A program made the translations under genes and the position numbers. From Nemopilema nomurai (Eukaryota; Cnidaria; Scyphozoa; Rhizostomeae; Rhizostomatidae), in NCBI GenBank assembly GCA_003864495.1, contig ML133457.1, positions 2,170,001 through 2,234,000 of the forward strand: a stretch of 64,000 nucleotides of DNA, read 5' to 3'. Below are positions 32,810 through 47,000 of the stretch, piece after piece (the stretch's first letter is position 1; every line of letters starts with the position of its first letter). The notes below the pieces were generated by a model. It was not told the DNA's origin. It did no database searches and saw only the letters and a list, made by a program, of their open reading frames with translations.

Positions 32810-34330
32810 ACGGCCCGAGTGATAGCAATACCGGTTTGAACACAACAAGCCCTGAATATGTGCTAGACTCATATACAATAATCGGCAAGCAGGGCCTAAA
32901 GCCGATCGTAATTTCTGCACAAGGATTTTGCTGCTCTTTAGTATTCGCCTTACGTGCTGTAATGCGTCAAGGTAGAGAATGTCATTTATGGTCTTGGCAA
33001 AGATATCAGTAGTGGTTGATGCTCGCTGGCTCCTGATTTGTCATTTATTTTTGTCCCTGCACCTTCGGCCCACTCTTGAGGCTTCAATCTTGACTCTAAT
33101 ACGAAAACTATTTGCTTGGAGCGAAAGATGTTGACTCGCTACGACGCTAACGGATGACCTTAGGAAGAAATCAAGCCAGAAATTGAACAAACAAAACTCA
33201 TGTAAGAACGACCTATGTCTCACTAGGCGTCTTATCGTTTAAGGGAAATGTGCTATTACCCCGCTATTACTTTTTGAATAATCTTTAAATAACGTACTGA
33301 TATTGAAGACAATTACCTTCACTTCTTCATTGCTCTCTGCTTATGACTGATCCAGCAACAACTTAGAATGTTATCCTCTAGTTCCCGTGACGATGTTACC
33401 TTCTTCATACAACTCTGTGCTTTCCCCACACTGCCTCTGAAATCACAGTCTATCTTGTATCCAACGTTTATTAAATGCCTGAACAAAGGAATATTTCTAC
33501 CTTGTTGAATAATTTAAATTCAAATACTCAAATTTCCTTTCGCATGTCAATCAGGCTGGCAGCTGTAGGTCCTGGCCAATTTCCTTATACGAGTTCTACA
33601 GGGCAGCTGAACTCGGTCTTAACTTTCGCTCTTTATATGCTCGAGTAGCATTCCCTCATTGACCCAAATGTTGTTTTTATCATCTGCTGGAGAGTGTCCA
33701 TATCATACGGCTAGCCTCATAAGCGACTGCGCATTTCCAATGTTATCAAGAGAGGCCGCGTATAAAGAGCTCCTTCACAACAGTCGTCACTGCAGTTTGC
33801 GCAACAAATATATTCGGACGCAGTTCAGCACTCTGTTTGATTGCGAATGCAAAAATCTGTAAAAGAAAGCCAAGTTTGTTCTAAAGACCCAGCTTATAGC
33901 AGTTATAAACCATATGCGATACCCTATGGTCTAACGCAGCATGAACTCTACCGGCCGTTAGGTTTCAAAGTGGGTCGGTCCCGAACCAGTTTGTCCCCCC
34001 TTACTATGGGAGTACGGGAGAGAAATGCAAATAAAGCAAGTATATTGTCGACTGAAATGTTGATTTCTGTTATCGACCGCAAGAAAGAGAGGTTTAAGCC
34101 CCTACAACGAGGGATATTTCGACGGAGATCATGTGCGCACGCGCAAATCGGGCTCTCGGGGTGATTTATTGTTTGGGCAAAAGAAAAGATTCACGACCCC
34201 CGACATGGAATAAGATTGTAAATATCTTAGTGAATAGCGTCTGCAAGTAAGATGGACTCTTTGAGTTCTCAATAAAATGTCAGGAAAATTGATCTGCTTT
34301 ATTCGACAGGGGGGAGTCATTTAACTGGAA
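32810..34330. other. Zic 5' UTR and upstream region
   Basis: No other gene is recognised. The stretch from about 33.5 to 34.2 kb is locally richer in GC and CpG than most of the window, fitting a promoter-proximal region. A CCAAT box (plus strand) lies near 33575. Confidence 0.4.
33632..33637 (-). promoter_or_regulatory. Candidate TATA box for Zic
   Basis: The minus strand reads CATATAAAGAG here. A start site about 30 bases downstream (near 33605) would leave roughly 800 bases of 5' UTR before the Met at 32803. Motif evidence only. Confidence 0.3.
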
Positions 34331-37300
34331 AGTTGTGTCATGTTGATTACTTCTCTGTGATGGATGCATCGAATAAGTTTGCGTCTGTTAGAAACTTTCT
34401 TTTACTTTGTTCTAAAGGGCAAGCTGCTTTTTCAATCGTAAGCAAATGCAAGCCGTTGTTGTGTGCCTCTAGAGATAAATCGCTTAATTTGATGAAGATG
34501 TGATATCGTTTTTAACAGCGGATAAAGGTGTGGTTGATTAGGGTATATATATGACACCTAATGCTGAATATCAGAGAACATGAGTTTTCAAGCTCGATGA
34601 AACATAGGATTAATGGCTTTCGAATCGCTTACTTTCATATTCTTGACTCTGGTCGCTATTTTGGATACTGCATTGTTTTTCTTTTGTAATTATGGATATG
34701 ATCGATCGTCCTCTAATGCGTTCCTCGAATGTCTAACCCGGTCAATCAAAAACAACAACATTTTCCAATGACCCTGCCTAATTTCCCAGTTGTTAGAATT
34801 TCTACGTTTCTCTTCGCAAATGCCTCAATTTGAATCTCATCGGCCTCTCCTGGTGACCTTCCGTGTCTTAATTGCTTGCTCCCCCACTTTCCCCTTGTAA
34901 ATAACTGCAGGGTGATTAATGACTTGTACCTTTCAGAGTCAATTATCAAAGCAATTATTTTTATTCCAAGGAAATTTCCAATCATTCTTTTAAATTCTTT
35001 GGTAAATTCAAACTTTGTTGGTATTTAGATTATATTAATCTTTTAATCGCAAAGTGACGGGAACTTGAAATAAGATTCCAGATAAATCGCTTGACAATAT
35101 TCATATCATCTCATATGGTGTAAATAGTTCCAAAGTTGATAGTTGTTAAAAAATTGGGGTTCTCTTCGAAGTGTGATATCTTGCATGATTCACTCAAAGT
35201 CGACTCAAGAACAACATATCTTCCTTTCTTTTGGCAGAATCTCATTTTAATCATGTATTTGTTTCTTCTTTGCTTTCCAATTTTTGTCTTTTTTCTATCC
35301 GAATCATTTCAATAGAATGATTTCAGTTGCCTGACTGTTTTCGTCTCATCACTTGCATTGTCATTTCTCAAAACTGCATGTATATCATCGATTTGGCAAG
35401 AAGGACGACAGTTATGCCTAGCTCCTTTGTAAACGTGCCCATAGTGAGCTAATTCAATTCGCCACTTTGTCGCCGTACGTTTTACTTACTAAAATTGTCT
35501 TTATTAGGCTGTAGCCCTGCCCTTGTCTGCAGAAATGCCATTGTTCACAATAGTTTGCTGGCTTTTCGCTGTCGCCTTTGTTTCTTATCTCCACGTCGTA
35601 GTGCTGTACGCCCAGGCCAGCCGCCTCTCTTATCAAATGTGTTCAAGTGTTCTTAAGTGTCAAAATACCTTTTACTTATCTTCCTGCCTTTATCTAAGAT
35701 ATTCAAATAATTTGTTATGGCTTTTAAAATCGAATTTTTCTTGTTGCAGAGCGGCCTTCTACATTTTTCAAGGTCACATCCATTGTTTCAATTATTCTCG
35801 CTCCCTGATATTGTTTCCTACTTTCACAGGTCACGTAATTCCATTTTCCAATGGAAAGAAGTTCTTTTTTAGATAAATTTGTCTTTATTTGTTGCTTAGT
35901 TCAAAAGCACATGAATGCAGTCAGTTTTCAAAATGTTTTCACAATCAAAGGCCTACGCAAAACTGGCTTTAATTTTGCTTTCAAAGTAGAATTTTGATAG
36001 TACGACTGCAAGAACTTTTTTCGATCAAGTAACCTAACTTTGAGCCTTTGCGTTTTTGAAAATCGCAAAGGAATACCCAAGGCATATTGGCGATCATCTT
36101 TCAACGTCTTATAATATAGGTTTTGCTTTCCGGATTAATACAATCTGAATTAGACAATAACTTTTTCGCACTGTCAATGTTTCCGATGCGCATAACCCGG
36201 CATCATCAAATTATAACCCAACAGGCCCCATGTAATCTTTCAATTTTCACGACCATTTTCTATCTTTTTGGATATGAGATTTTTGTTGGCTTTTTCCCTG
36301 CCATGCCCAACTATGATGACATTTAAGCAAATTCTTCAAGAAGCATATCTTCAGTTAAGATTCACACCATCTTCGGTTCATCCTTTATCTAGCTCTATTA
36401 GATTGCCTTGAACATTGTTTTGCTCAAAGTAACGAGGTTTTCTTCAACCTCCTTTCAGGTGCTCTGTCTTCGTAGCATATTAAAGAGAATCTTCCTTTCC
36501 TCACGGACGCTCAGGTGCATGGCTTAGCAAAGAGCAAATCATTCGCCTTAAAAAGGCAATTAAATGTTGATAAAGCTTTCAATTCCTTGTGTTTTAACAA
36601 TCATAATCGATTTCAATTAACTGGCGTTTCTTTTTGCAAGTCACTGTTGATAAACCTTTTTACGCTCGCGTTCTTGCGTCGAATCAAACAGTAATTTACG
36701 GCTGTCGATAACAAAATTCGTGGTTAAGTTTATCGCATCAAAATCTTTTTAACAGGGCATTGCTCCTCTAAAAACTTGACTCTGAAGCCATGTCATATGA
36801 ACAATTAATGTGCTTGAAATTGAGATTCTTTGTGATTTTCCTTACATTTTTAATAGTTCCCGCTTTTACTTCAAAGAAAGTTCGCTTCTCTTTCTTCTAA
36901 ACAGTGAATTCTAAACAAAGTTTCGCGGCTTCGAACTAAAATGCCAAATCATTCATAACACTTCTAAGTTAAGGCATTTTTTTCCTAATAGGCTTCACCA
37001 GTCGTAGCATTATGGCTAATACTAAGTGCATTTTATATAGAAAAGCATCTTGAAAGCCTGCATCATTTGGTGTAGAAGAGTGCCATAATAAACACAGCCT
37101 CTCAAAGTATGACGCAAATAATTTAAGGCTGGAAGCGTACTTCCTTTGCTGCTGATGTGGTCTGTTTTGTGCTTGCACGTAACTTGTGTATGCTCAATAG
37201 TTATTGTCCCTTTGACATGAAAGTTATCATTCTGAACCTTGCAAAGTGCTGTTTGCAGGCGTGGTCTGAGTATAGCATCATAGTTTTTGTAGTTCAATGA

Positions 37301-37792
37301 GTGTTACAAATTACAGCATAAAAAAGTTATTGAAAGCTTGAAATGACAGCAAGTGGAGTTTGTTTTGCTTGATTAATGGTTGTCATATTACGCTTGGCTT
37401 TTCTCGCCAATACATTCAACTATGTAAGATCATTAAAAATCTTGTTGTTATTTGCCTTAAAGCCCTCAGTATCAAAATGTATAACTGACCGCTCAATGTC
37501 CTTGCAATAGATTAAAAAGGCACGAATCCCTTTATAGTCTTAACTTGCCTCGCTGCTTTAATATTTGCTTCTTGAGTTTTAAGGGGAAATAGTCTTTGCT
37601 ATATCTAGGGACTAACATTGGCTACCTGCTTTTATTCCTTACGTATGGCTGGAAGAACAGAGTTTCTGTTTTTCGTTACTCTTACAAAGCCAACCTTTTC
37701 ATTTTCTTGTCATCTTTCTGTTCATTGTATATTTTGTCACTCATTGACATATTAGTTAATTTCTCCTTCTTCGGTCTATCTTCGGTTTATTC

Positions 37793-37972
37793 GTTCATTC
37801 TATTTAATGCCTATTCATTCATTCATTTACACATTCACTCATCCATTCATTCATTTCAACATTCATCCATTCTCTTCTCTTTTCAACTCTCCGCACATGG
37901 CTCTTGCATTAGCTCCTTGCCTCTTTCATTCACTCTTTCATTCACTCTTTCATTCACTCTTTCATTCACTCC
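37793..37972. repeat. ATTC-type microsatellite and 12-bp tandem repeat
   Basis: Imperfect attcattc units run from 37793 to about 37870. A clean 12-bp unit, ctctttcattca, repeats about four times from 37921 to 37972. A plus-strand frame reads this as repeated FTLS and another as FHSL; I treat both as by-products. Confidence 0.9.
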
Positions 37973-38462
37973 TTCAGACACTCCTGTACCTGCCTGCAAC
38001 AGTTGATAACCTTCATAGCTTCTTCCATTGCTAATCACTAGACTGTTTTCTTCACTCGCAATGTCAACATTCGCGGCAATGCAACGTGCCACACTGACAG
38101 CTTCCTGCCCATGCCTCTCTGGCTATCTATTTTGCGGTCAGTGAGTTAGGATTGCCTAGGTCAACTCTTCAGCCCCGGTCACAGTGCGTCTGTTTTCGCT
38201 TGAGCGAACGGATCAAAGAAGCGCGTTGCCTTGGCGTTACGTTTCATTCGAGCGGCCCCATGCTAAGTCGCAGTATCGCTAGATCTGTCATTGTTATTGC
38301 TAGTGTAAAAGACAGTTTGATTCTCAAATTATTTAATCACTTCGATTAATCACCAATACTGATTAATCACGCAAATGGTCTGCATGAGTGACGGGCCCCT
38401 TTGTGGTCCTCTTCCAGTTATACACAGTCCTTGCCAAACGCTTCGGTAGATAGCCTGAAAGC

Positions 38463-38470
38463 TATAAAAG
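38463..38470 (+). promoter_or_regulatory. Canonical TATAAAAG box
   Basis: The sequence gctataaaaggggg is a textbook TATA box in plus orientation. No coding start is recognisable in the next kilobase, so it may serve an unknown transcript or be chance. Confidence 0.25.
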
Positions 38471-38974
38471 GGGGTATTCGTGCAACGTTGATAATGACAC
38501 GCCGTATAGGGTAGACATTGTTTTACCAAGTTGTTGCAGCTGAAAAGTTCAAATCAGGTCAGAAAATTCATCACGCCTTGTACCTGATTAAGATAGAACT
38601 CAGGTACAACTGAGGCAACAAAGAGAACTGAAACAGAAAGAAGACACGGGGATTTATCATTCTTAGAACTTCGTAAAATATGGTTCTTATACTTGTGAAA
38701 AGTCTTTGAAAGTTTAGGAAGGATTTAGATCATTTTTGCAGGCAGAAGATATCATTCACATTAGAAAATGGTTACAACATGTTTTCAAATATCTTTACTT
38801 TATATTAACTAAAAAAATTTCTAGGCATTTTTAGGGGCTAGCCATTACAGAAATGTGATGTCATTTGCCGATGTAAAATTGCAGAAGGAAGAAAATACTT
38901 TGATGCTTTAAAAGCATTTGTTTAATTTTTTCGTGCGGCTTTTCTCAAAATAGACCTTTTCCTTTTACCGAAAT

Positions 38975-39468
38975 TCAAACTCGCGTTATCAAACTGCAAA
39001 AGCAGTCGATTAAGAATGCAACACATGCAGAGGTACATGGAATGTCTTTCTTCCTTTTTGGAAAGACATTAAATGTCTTTGTATCTGCACATCCCAGCTT
39101 TGAAACACTTCCAAAATGCCCGACTGTGTTGATCAAAGGGGCTAGCAATTTAGGAAGTTCTCTGTTTTCGCGGAATGACACATAGCTATTCGTGGGAATA
39201 AGACATAGCTTTTCGTTCGGTTGCATCAAAGGGTCCACCACTCACACGTCCCATCTTTTTAGACAGGACAACACAAGGAACACGGCCGGGATACATAAAC
39301 TTGCCTTAGCTCCAAGTCTTTGATGTGTTCCACATGACTGAGAGAATTCGGTTCCCCAACTGCGAATAGTGATGTGTGGTTTTCCGATCTCTTTGTGGGA
39401 TGCCGAATACCTTTATCCCAATACAAAATCTTAGCAGGGACTTCTATGTCGTAGAGCACGTATCTCAT
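38975..39468 (-). pseudogene. Possible coding remnant, unknown family
   Basis: Two adjacent minus-strand frames are mostly hydrophilic and protein-like: MRYVLYDIEVPAKILYWDKG (from 39468) and, after a stop and frame change, MQPNEKLCLIPTNSYVSFRE then FPKRKKDIPC (to 38975). An AG|GCAAGT GC-type donor sits near the end of the first. I recognise no domain. It could be two exons, a frame-shifted relic or chance. Confidence 0.2.
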
Positions 39469-42400
39469 AGCTATAGGATAACTGCACAGTTATTTTAACG
39501 CGTTTTCCTTGTGTTCAACTCCTTTTATCAGTTTTATATCTAAGCATTGCCTTGACGTTTGTAAATCTACGGACAAAGTTGTTGCTATGGCAGATTACGT
39601 CATCTTTGAAATCACATGGTCAAACCGGGCTTTATTTCAGTGAGATATCGTTGTCACTAGGTGAATGACTAAAAGTAAATCGGTTGTTCTGCATTTCAGC
39701 CTGGCAACACAGAGCTGTTTAACACGCAGTTTTGAACAACGCGTGCAGTTGTACAGAGCTCGTTGAATGACTCAAGATGAACTATGCAGTGCGAAGACTT
39801 CAGTGAAATTAGTTAAACTTAAATAGACAACATTGTGCAAAGAAGCATCTCAGACGAGGCCGATATTGATATGGCAATGGAAAATATTCTGGAAACGAAC
39901 TTGAATATAGAATAGAGAATGTACCTACGGCAACATTAAACATTAAACACGACAGTATCAATCATTCCCCAAGCAGAAATCATTCAGGATAGCTATAGTT
40001 GATAGGACGTTTTATAGGAACAAAACCTTTTGTCTGATGTGCATGTACACAAAATAACGAGTACCTATGTATGCAATATCAATAAAATTTCTCTTACTGT
40101 GGGTTTTTGTTTGGCTAACTAGTCATGAGAGTTGTTAAGGACTTGCGATGTTGAAATGTTTGCAATTCTTGTTTATAAAGGGGGTTTAACTACTTAATGG
40201 TATTTGCAATAGTACTTTTCAGCAGGTTTAACTTCGTTTAGTTTTCCATTATCATCTCACCCACTCTAGGAAAGTTTCTTTCATAATACTGTAAGGATGA
40301 TATGATATATAGATCAGGATAATTTATAGATCTTCAAGGTCAAAAGTCTTAGATCTTCTTTATACTGTTTGTGTAGAATTGATTCATTTTAAAGGTTCCA
40401 CTGAGGAAGCTTTTTATATTGGGAATTAAGTAAAAACAGATGTTTTACAACAATAATTGATGCAATGGCCAAACTAAAATGTTCACTATTCAGTGAAACC
40501 TTTTAAGTGAACCAAAAAGAGATCACTGATGAATAGAAGGCGGATCAAGAAACACTTTTAAGATATAGAAATCGTCACCAACTCTCTTGAGCTTTCTGAT
40601 ATTGTCAGTGTAAGCAAGAAGCTTCTAAAAGATTCATATGAAACAGAGAATGGGGTACACGGAAGTGCTCCCTCCTAGCTGACAGGTAGCAGTTGAATCC
40701 AGTTATGACGCGAAACTGCCCAATAATCGTACTTTCTAAATTTATCTCGATTTGGCCTCATGAATACGCAACTCAAATGCGCATATGCATTCATGAATAG
40801 CTTCAGTTGGCCGGGTTTGGTTTGATGCCACATTCTTGACCAGCACTGGCTGGCAATAGCCGAGAGGATTGAAATGAAGCAGCAGATTGAGCAGCGAGCA
40901 TGGCGAATACCTGCTGTTTCTCCCACGATTTCAACAACAAGTCTTCGGATAGGCTACCTATCTGCTGTTATAAATTGCTGCTGTCTTGCTATTGTTTTTC
41001 CTGTTGATTGCTTAGTCTCATGGCGCTTTTGAACCTGCGCAGTTTAAATCAAATTGAACTGCATTTAAAACCCTATTTTCTTCATACCGTGCAACGAAAT
41101 GTCTTGCCCATCATGATAAAACATGGAACAACGACACTAATTCGAAAGCCTAAGTTTTGTTTAAGAGAATATAGAATGGTATGACTAGTTAGATATCGTT
41201 TCGTTTGATTTCCACAATGTGTATTTCTGCTACTTGGTCTTAGTTTTTGCACTGCTATCTTCAATATGTTCTGGTTGATAAAGTTGAGTATTAGGAAGTA
41301 GTCTGGCTAAACTGTATTTTAGAAGCATATACCTTGTTGCCAACATTCCAGCGTTATTTTTCTTGATGTTTTTATATGAATGTTACAGGATATCTCCATC
41401 CAAACTTATAAGAATCAGCTATGGTATCGAGCTCACAATTTAAGCAATTAGGATTAGTATGAAATTTAGAGTTTTTACAAAATGGAAATGAGAAAGGAGA
41501 TCTTCTTGACAAGAATATTATGTACAGCCCAGGTAGACATATTGGTCAGAAAACCAGGAAGAAAGTTCCTTTTAGAACATTGAGTTTAATATTGTTCTCA
41601 GACGCCTGTTTTGCATGGCTTTCATCTAAAAAATTAAGCCTCAACGAATGATAATTTAAGATCGAATACTATTTAGTTGACGAAATCAATTTTTTTGAAC
41701 AAGGATCTATAATTAGCATAATTCTGAGGTTCCTTATAGCATATTTTTGAGTGTATTTACTTAATGGAAGTCTGCAGATGAATGCGACTTCTTCCAAAAA
41801 ACCTCTAAGTGGTTCCATAGAAGAGAAAGTTTACGTCACGCTTTGATGCCTTCAATGCATTTCGCCACCACAAACAAAGAACGGTGGACCACTTAATATA
41901 GGGGTTGATTCACGATACAATAATATTGATGCGCATTCATATAAAAAAAGCAGAAGTTTGCATGTGCTACGAGTTGTTTGTTCCATGCATATGTTCATCA
42001 ATCAATGTTCGATTGGGTTTGGCGATCCTCTTCCAAGGCCGGCTAAACACGCTGTCTTCCTTGTTGCTATGTTACTGCACTGAGCCTCTTTCTTGTGTTC
42101 AGACCGAATGTCATCTTCGATGGAACTTCTTGGTGTCAGTGTTCCTATATTCCGCTTTTTGTTGATGTTATCATCAGATGATAATTGAGTGCATAAAGTT
42201 GAAGATAATCTCGCATCTTTGTGAATCATCGCAGGATCTCTGCGGGAAGTGTGGTTACCAGTCAATAAGACGATATTGAATCGCTGCGGGTTCTTCGCGG
42301 GACACTGATGAACCTATCGTGTGTTTCAAATGGATATCAAAAGGGTTTGATGACAAATACAAATGTAGTTATTGGTTAATTTTATATTCATCGCTGTTTT

Positions 42401-43998
42401 GTCTGTTTTTTGTTAAACCAGGATTGCGTGAAACATTGATATCTGGAGTAACATTTAGCCTGGGGATCCCAACCCGCTGTTTGAATAGTTCTTGCAGTTC
42501 AGGCAAACAAGAGCAACATTTCTAAGGGTGCAATGTGCACTATCAGGTCATTTGACATGCTGTATCTCTCTAATGCTCCCAAACGTTTTCGACGGAAGAA
42601 GCCTCTGCAAGAGCCCACGGCTGTATAGAATTGTCAGATCTCCTTCTAGGCTGTTTGAAAGTCCTCCATGTCACATGTCACCACATTGTTCACTCGGGCA
42701 CTAAGAAAAACAGCATCAAACGTATGTGTAAAAGTATATTTAAAGCTCAGGTATGTGTAAAAATGCAGGATTGGGCCAACTCTCGAAAATTTCTGATTTC
42801 CAGCTTGCAGTTTGACTTTCTCTGTCCCTTAAGGCAGCTTAGTCGATAAAACCAGTACACGTACCAAAAACTAACTTTGAAATGCTTTTTTTATCACTAA
42901 ATGGCATCCACATATAGTTTCATTTTAAAATTCTGTCTTATAGTGAAATTGTAGAAGTAATACCATTGTTGGGTATTCCTCTCCAGTCTAGTTTTGCCAC
43001 ATAAGTGTTGGTTCTAATGCCTTACATAAATGCATTTGTTATTCAATGCGTTTTATCTATTCTGTACGATTCTTACTAACACGATTGAACAAGATCATGT
43101 TTGCTTACAAAAATGTTGGCGTGTAGCAACTTAGGATCATTCCCTTTTGTATTCTGCAGAAGAGGTATGATGGTATATTAACAGTAATCCAGTAATTGTG
43201 ACATTTTGCGTATGGCAATGCTTTTAGATACAATGGCTAGCTCTATACAAATTCAGGGGGTTCTATCAGTACAATGTGAACTATTGCTATGTGGATTGAT
43301 CCAATTCAACACGCATCGGTGTAAAGTACGATTTTTTGTTGAAAAAAGTAACATGTAACAAAGTTGAGCACATAATCTAATATGTATCATTGTAATGTAA
43401 GCTAATAAAGCCAGGTATGATAAGATACGGGAAAAATAACTCACAGTGCCGATAAAAATAACTCACATAAAAAATATCATTTACCTTTATAGAGTAATGT
43501 CCTTTTAATGTGTGATGAAATATTTCCACATCTCATAATGTTTGCTGCAAAATGTTAATGCTTGATTCGGGTGATTAAACAACTTCTTCTCCTTACCTTT
43601 CATAGGAATTACAGACATGCTGTTGGATTCATGCTAAATGGAAGTTTGCCTCGCAGAAGCTAAGTCCATTACATTATCACTGATTCCCTTCTATTTTCAC
43701 CTGAGTGAGAATGTCTGTCTAAGAGCGTCTCTGTGTTACTTTTGCTTCACTAAACTTTATTTGGTAGCTAAGCGTCCCCTATTTCTATAAACATTTATAC
43801 TGCAGGGAGGGTTCGCGTCTGAAACGTGCAGATAAACCATTAAAATATTCATTTATACTAAAGATTAATTGCAAAGGCATTGGAAGGATGTGTTAGGCTA
43901 AACAATAGATAGAGATAAGCTAGTATTTTGATAAATGCTAGATAACTGAAGCAATTTATATAGCAGTTTTAAGATGCCCAATGAACAACTAAACAAGA

Positions 43999-44034
43999 AT
44001 AAATGACGTCACAGTGGTGTGACGTCACATTTAT
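43999..44034. promoter_or_regulatory. Hairpin with two perfect CRE (TGACGTCA) sites
   Basis: Two copies of the palindromic cAMP-response element TGACGTCA lie at 44004-44011 and 44020-44027, start to start 16 bases. The flanks ATAAA and TTTAT are also inverted, so the 36 bases form a near-perfect inverted repeat around a short GTGG loop. A half-type site TTACGTCAC follows at about 44091. CREB/ATF and other bZIP proteins bind such sites. About 50 bases on, an ATG in strong context (aacATGG, 44079) opens only a 10-residue frame. Confidence 0.55.
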
Positions 44035-47000
44035 GTGCAGAGGGTGGAAGTGCCGCTGCACAGGAGCAGCGATCGAACATGGCAGCTTGTTTACGTCACT
44101 CGATAGAATCATGACACGCCGATGTTGAAATTGTTTTCTTTACATTAATCGTACCCCATGTTACTCGAGTTCCCTATGGAGAAGCTCAGTTAGGCCTTGA
44201 TTCACCAAGCCCTTTAGAGTTGCGCTGGGGCTGCATGAAATTCCTGTGCCATTGTGAGGGATATCGTTTTTAAATAAAACATCACTAAATTATTCAGCTG
44301 ATAATTTTATGCAGCATATTAATTGATACTAAATAGGACTCGGCTTATATAGGGAAAGGACAAGGGAACAAGGACACTACTTAGTTTTGACGATGGGTGG
44401 CCCAGCTCTTCTGTTGTGTATGCTAATCTATCTAATAGATGACCGTTCTTTGAGTGTTTTGGTTTGGTAAGAATATCAATATGCTTAAAAGAAGATTACC
44501 TCGTTATTCATTAATTTAACACGCTTTCATACTTACTTGTTTCACTTCGGTGAATCTCGGATTATGGGATTGCATCGTGTCATGATATGTCATCAGCGCA
44601 TTAGGCTTCTGTCTTCCCACTTCTAATCCACGCTCCGTAATCTCCGGCTGCGATAACTTGCGTTTATCTGAACAAACGAAGCATAGTTCAAGCAGCTATC
44701 CTTTACCATTATTGAGAATAGATTCCTCTTTTCCCAAACTTGCAAGCTGTATTATACTCCAAAATGCTCGTTCATGTTACTTTGAACTTGAACCTACGAT
44801 GCAGACTGCGTAACATTGCAGCGAGGGAGTCCTCAATTTCCAATAAGTTTCAACCACTCGTTAATTCGGCCTACGATAACACATTTCACGGTTTATGCTT
44901 GACTTCACACCCCTACATCACAGTAAGCTCTTGCATGGATTCGCAGATTTGGCGCCTCTATAAAGCATTATTTAGCAACTTTCATTGGAAGAAGCAAGTT
45001 ATATAGTCCCTTCCAATAATTTCCTCTTCAAATAAAGATACCGTTCATTCGTTGGAGCACCAAATTAATTTAAACATTATCAGCAATCAATTAGTCCGGC
45101 CCTCTCTAATCTAGCTAACTATCAATCGCTTAATCACTAAATCACTTAAGCTAACCATCAATCGCTAAATCAATCAATCAATCTATCATCTACTCAAGGG
45201 GTGAACGTCAGCTCAGTAGACTCCTGAATGCTTCAAAATAGTTCTAGGCCAGTTGCTTGAGTTTCAGTTTCCTGGCGTCGTTTATTGGATCTTCAAAGAG
45301 CAGTTAACAGGACTCGCAATAGTTCTTCATGTCAGATTGTGCTCGATGATGTCTTCTGAGACTGTTATGTGAGGCTAATCGTGTGTTGTAAAGCAACTCG
45401 CTCAATCAAATGTTTTCGACTTTGCTCAAGTGAGATTCAAACAGCGGCAGGCAGGGCCTTCGCCTTCAAACATGTCAAAACAGTGTTTGATTCAAATAGT
45501 TTTCTCAAACTCAACAAGGCAACTGAGTCTGTCAGTCCAACGTAATCAGACAGAGAGAGGCCTGGTTTTGGTGTTTTTAGCTGTCACACGGGCTCAATAC
45601 TGGCACACCACCAAGAATTGTTTCGCAGATTTCTTCCACAAGCAAATGAATGGCGAATGACAACAACAATTCGACGACATTTCTTGTGCGCCACCTTGAT
45701 CTAGTTTGTTTTTCCTTAGACCTCTCTGCCCTGCTGGCAAGATTATCGTAACCCGCGCAGGAATGCTCTAAGCTGGAGTGCGATACTCTATTCAGAAACC
45801 TTTGAGGTCGCTAACTACTCTGTAGCAGTGCACTGTTGCTGTCTTAACTTACATCAACGTTACGCTCTTGCGCAGCCACGAGTTGCGATTCTGCGTCGTA
45901 AAAACAACAAGGCTCTATTTTCTATCTTTAAGACTCTGTTCACGGCCAAAGGCGCTGTTGTTTTGCTCAAGTACTGGGCCGTTGAGAAAGGACATATTTA
46001 ATCTTCCTAAATATTCTCGTTTCATTTTGTTGGGTGCACTGCCTAAAATTACCCTCAAGTACTCCGTATACACGACCTCAGCAACCGAGTTGTTTTGCAA
46101 TCCACTCTCAACGGAGACCTAGATGACCACTGCTGACCTAGATACGTTTAGTTTTTCCCTCAGTGGCTGGTCTTCTTCCATTGTTCTTTCCCATGCATCC
46201 AAGGGCGCGAATCACCATCTCACACCTGCTAACCCTGTGACACAGTCTCTTACGGTAAGCATAGAGATTTGAATTAAAGAGTGAATTTCGCACACTAGTC
46301 CACTGCCAAACAGATATTGATTACCTGGGTCTCGTATCTGTAACTGTTGTCCTTTAGACTTTGCTTGTAAAAGAGTAAGGCAGGTAGGTTGGACCACTAT
46401 CATACGCACAAAAGCTCTGGTGAATAAAACCGTGTTGTGAGTCCCGTTATGTTGTATACCGACGTTTATCAATTCAGATCTTCAGTTCTTCATTAATACC
46501 CAATCATTGTTAAGTGAAGTAGCCTATCGTCCCGAGAAAGCTCTGACAAAACAAAGGTCCAGTTTATTGCTTATGTGACAAACTAGCATAGCTTGCAACA
46601 AGCCTTTATGGATAAAAAGGCAGTGCACCGTCTTAATGTAAGTACATTTAACTTGTGCATAATGACTAAAGTGTACCCAGTGGTACTGTCCCATATCCCT
46701 ACAGGTTACTTACAGGTCGCCTTCTGACATAGTTCAAGCAACCTATCTAGAGGAAGAGATCTTCACGAATCTGCCTTAGTGGGTGTCTCGCAGCTTGCCC
46801 TGTTGATTGCCTGGTTGATTGCTTGGTCGATTGACTGTTTGCATGGGCATCCAAATAGTACACCGTACACTGCACTGATATTTAAGCTGGCGAGGTTACA
46901 TGAATTTTTGATCACCGTGCACATGTGTACACTCGACCGCTGTTTTATTCTAAAGCCAGACCATCAAAATAATCAATTGGTAATACTTAGGAAAACCTTG

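Larger units (their letters stand above)
34331..43990. other. Long gene-poor stretch upstream of Zic
   Basis: Nearly 10 kb without a recognised gene on either strand. Minus-strand open frames at 34746-34985, 38975-39468 and 42002-42265 have fairly protein-like composition but match no family I know. It may hold distal Zic control elements, but no specific element can be named from sequence alone. Confidence 0.4.

Noticed and set aside
31847..32822. Plus-strand and alternate-frame ORFs over Zic exon 1
   Set aside because: They are shadows of the Zic coding frame on the minus strand.
32804..32920. Extended Zic N-terminus beginning [10 protein letters not shown]
   Set aside because: The first codon is GTG, not ATG. 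Only Met 32872 and Met 32803 are plausible starts, and the peptide between them looks like translated 5' UTR.
37596..38034. 136-residue frame with repeated FTLS/FHSL
   Set aside because: The pattern is the direct translation of the ATTC and 12-bp tandem repeats.
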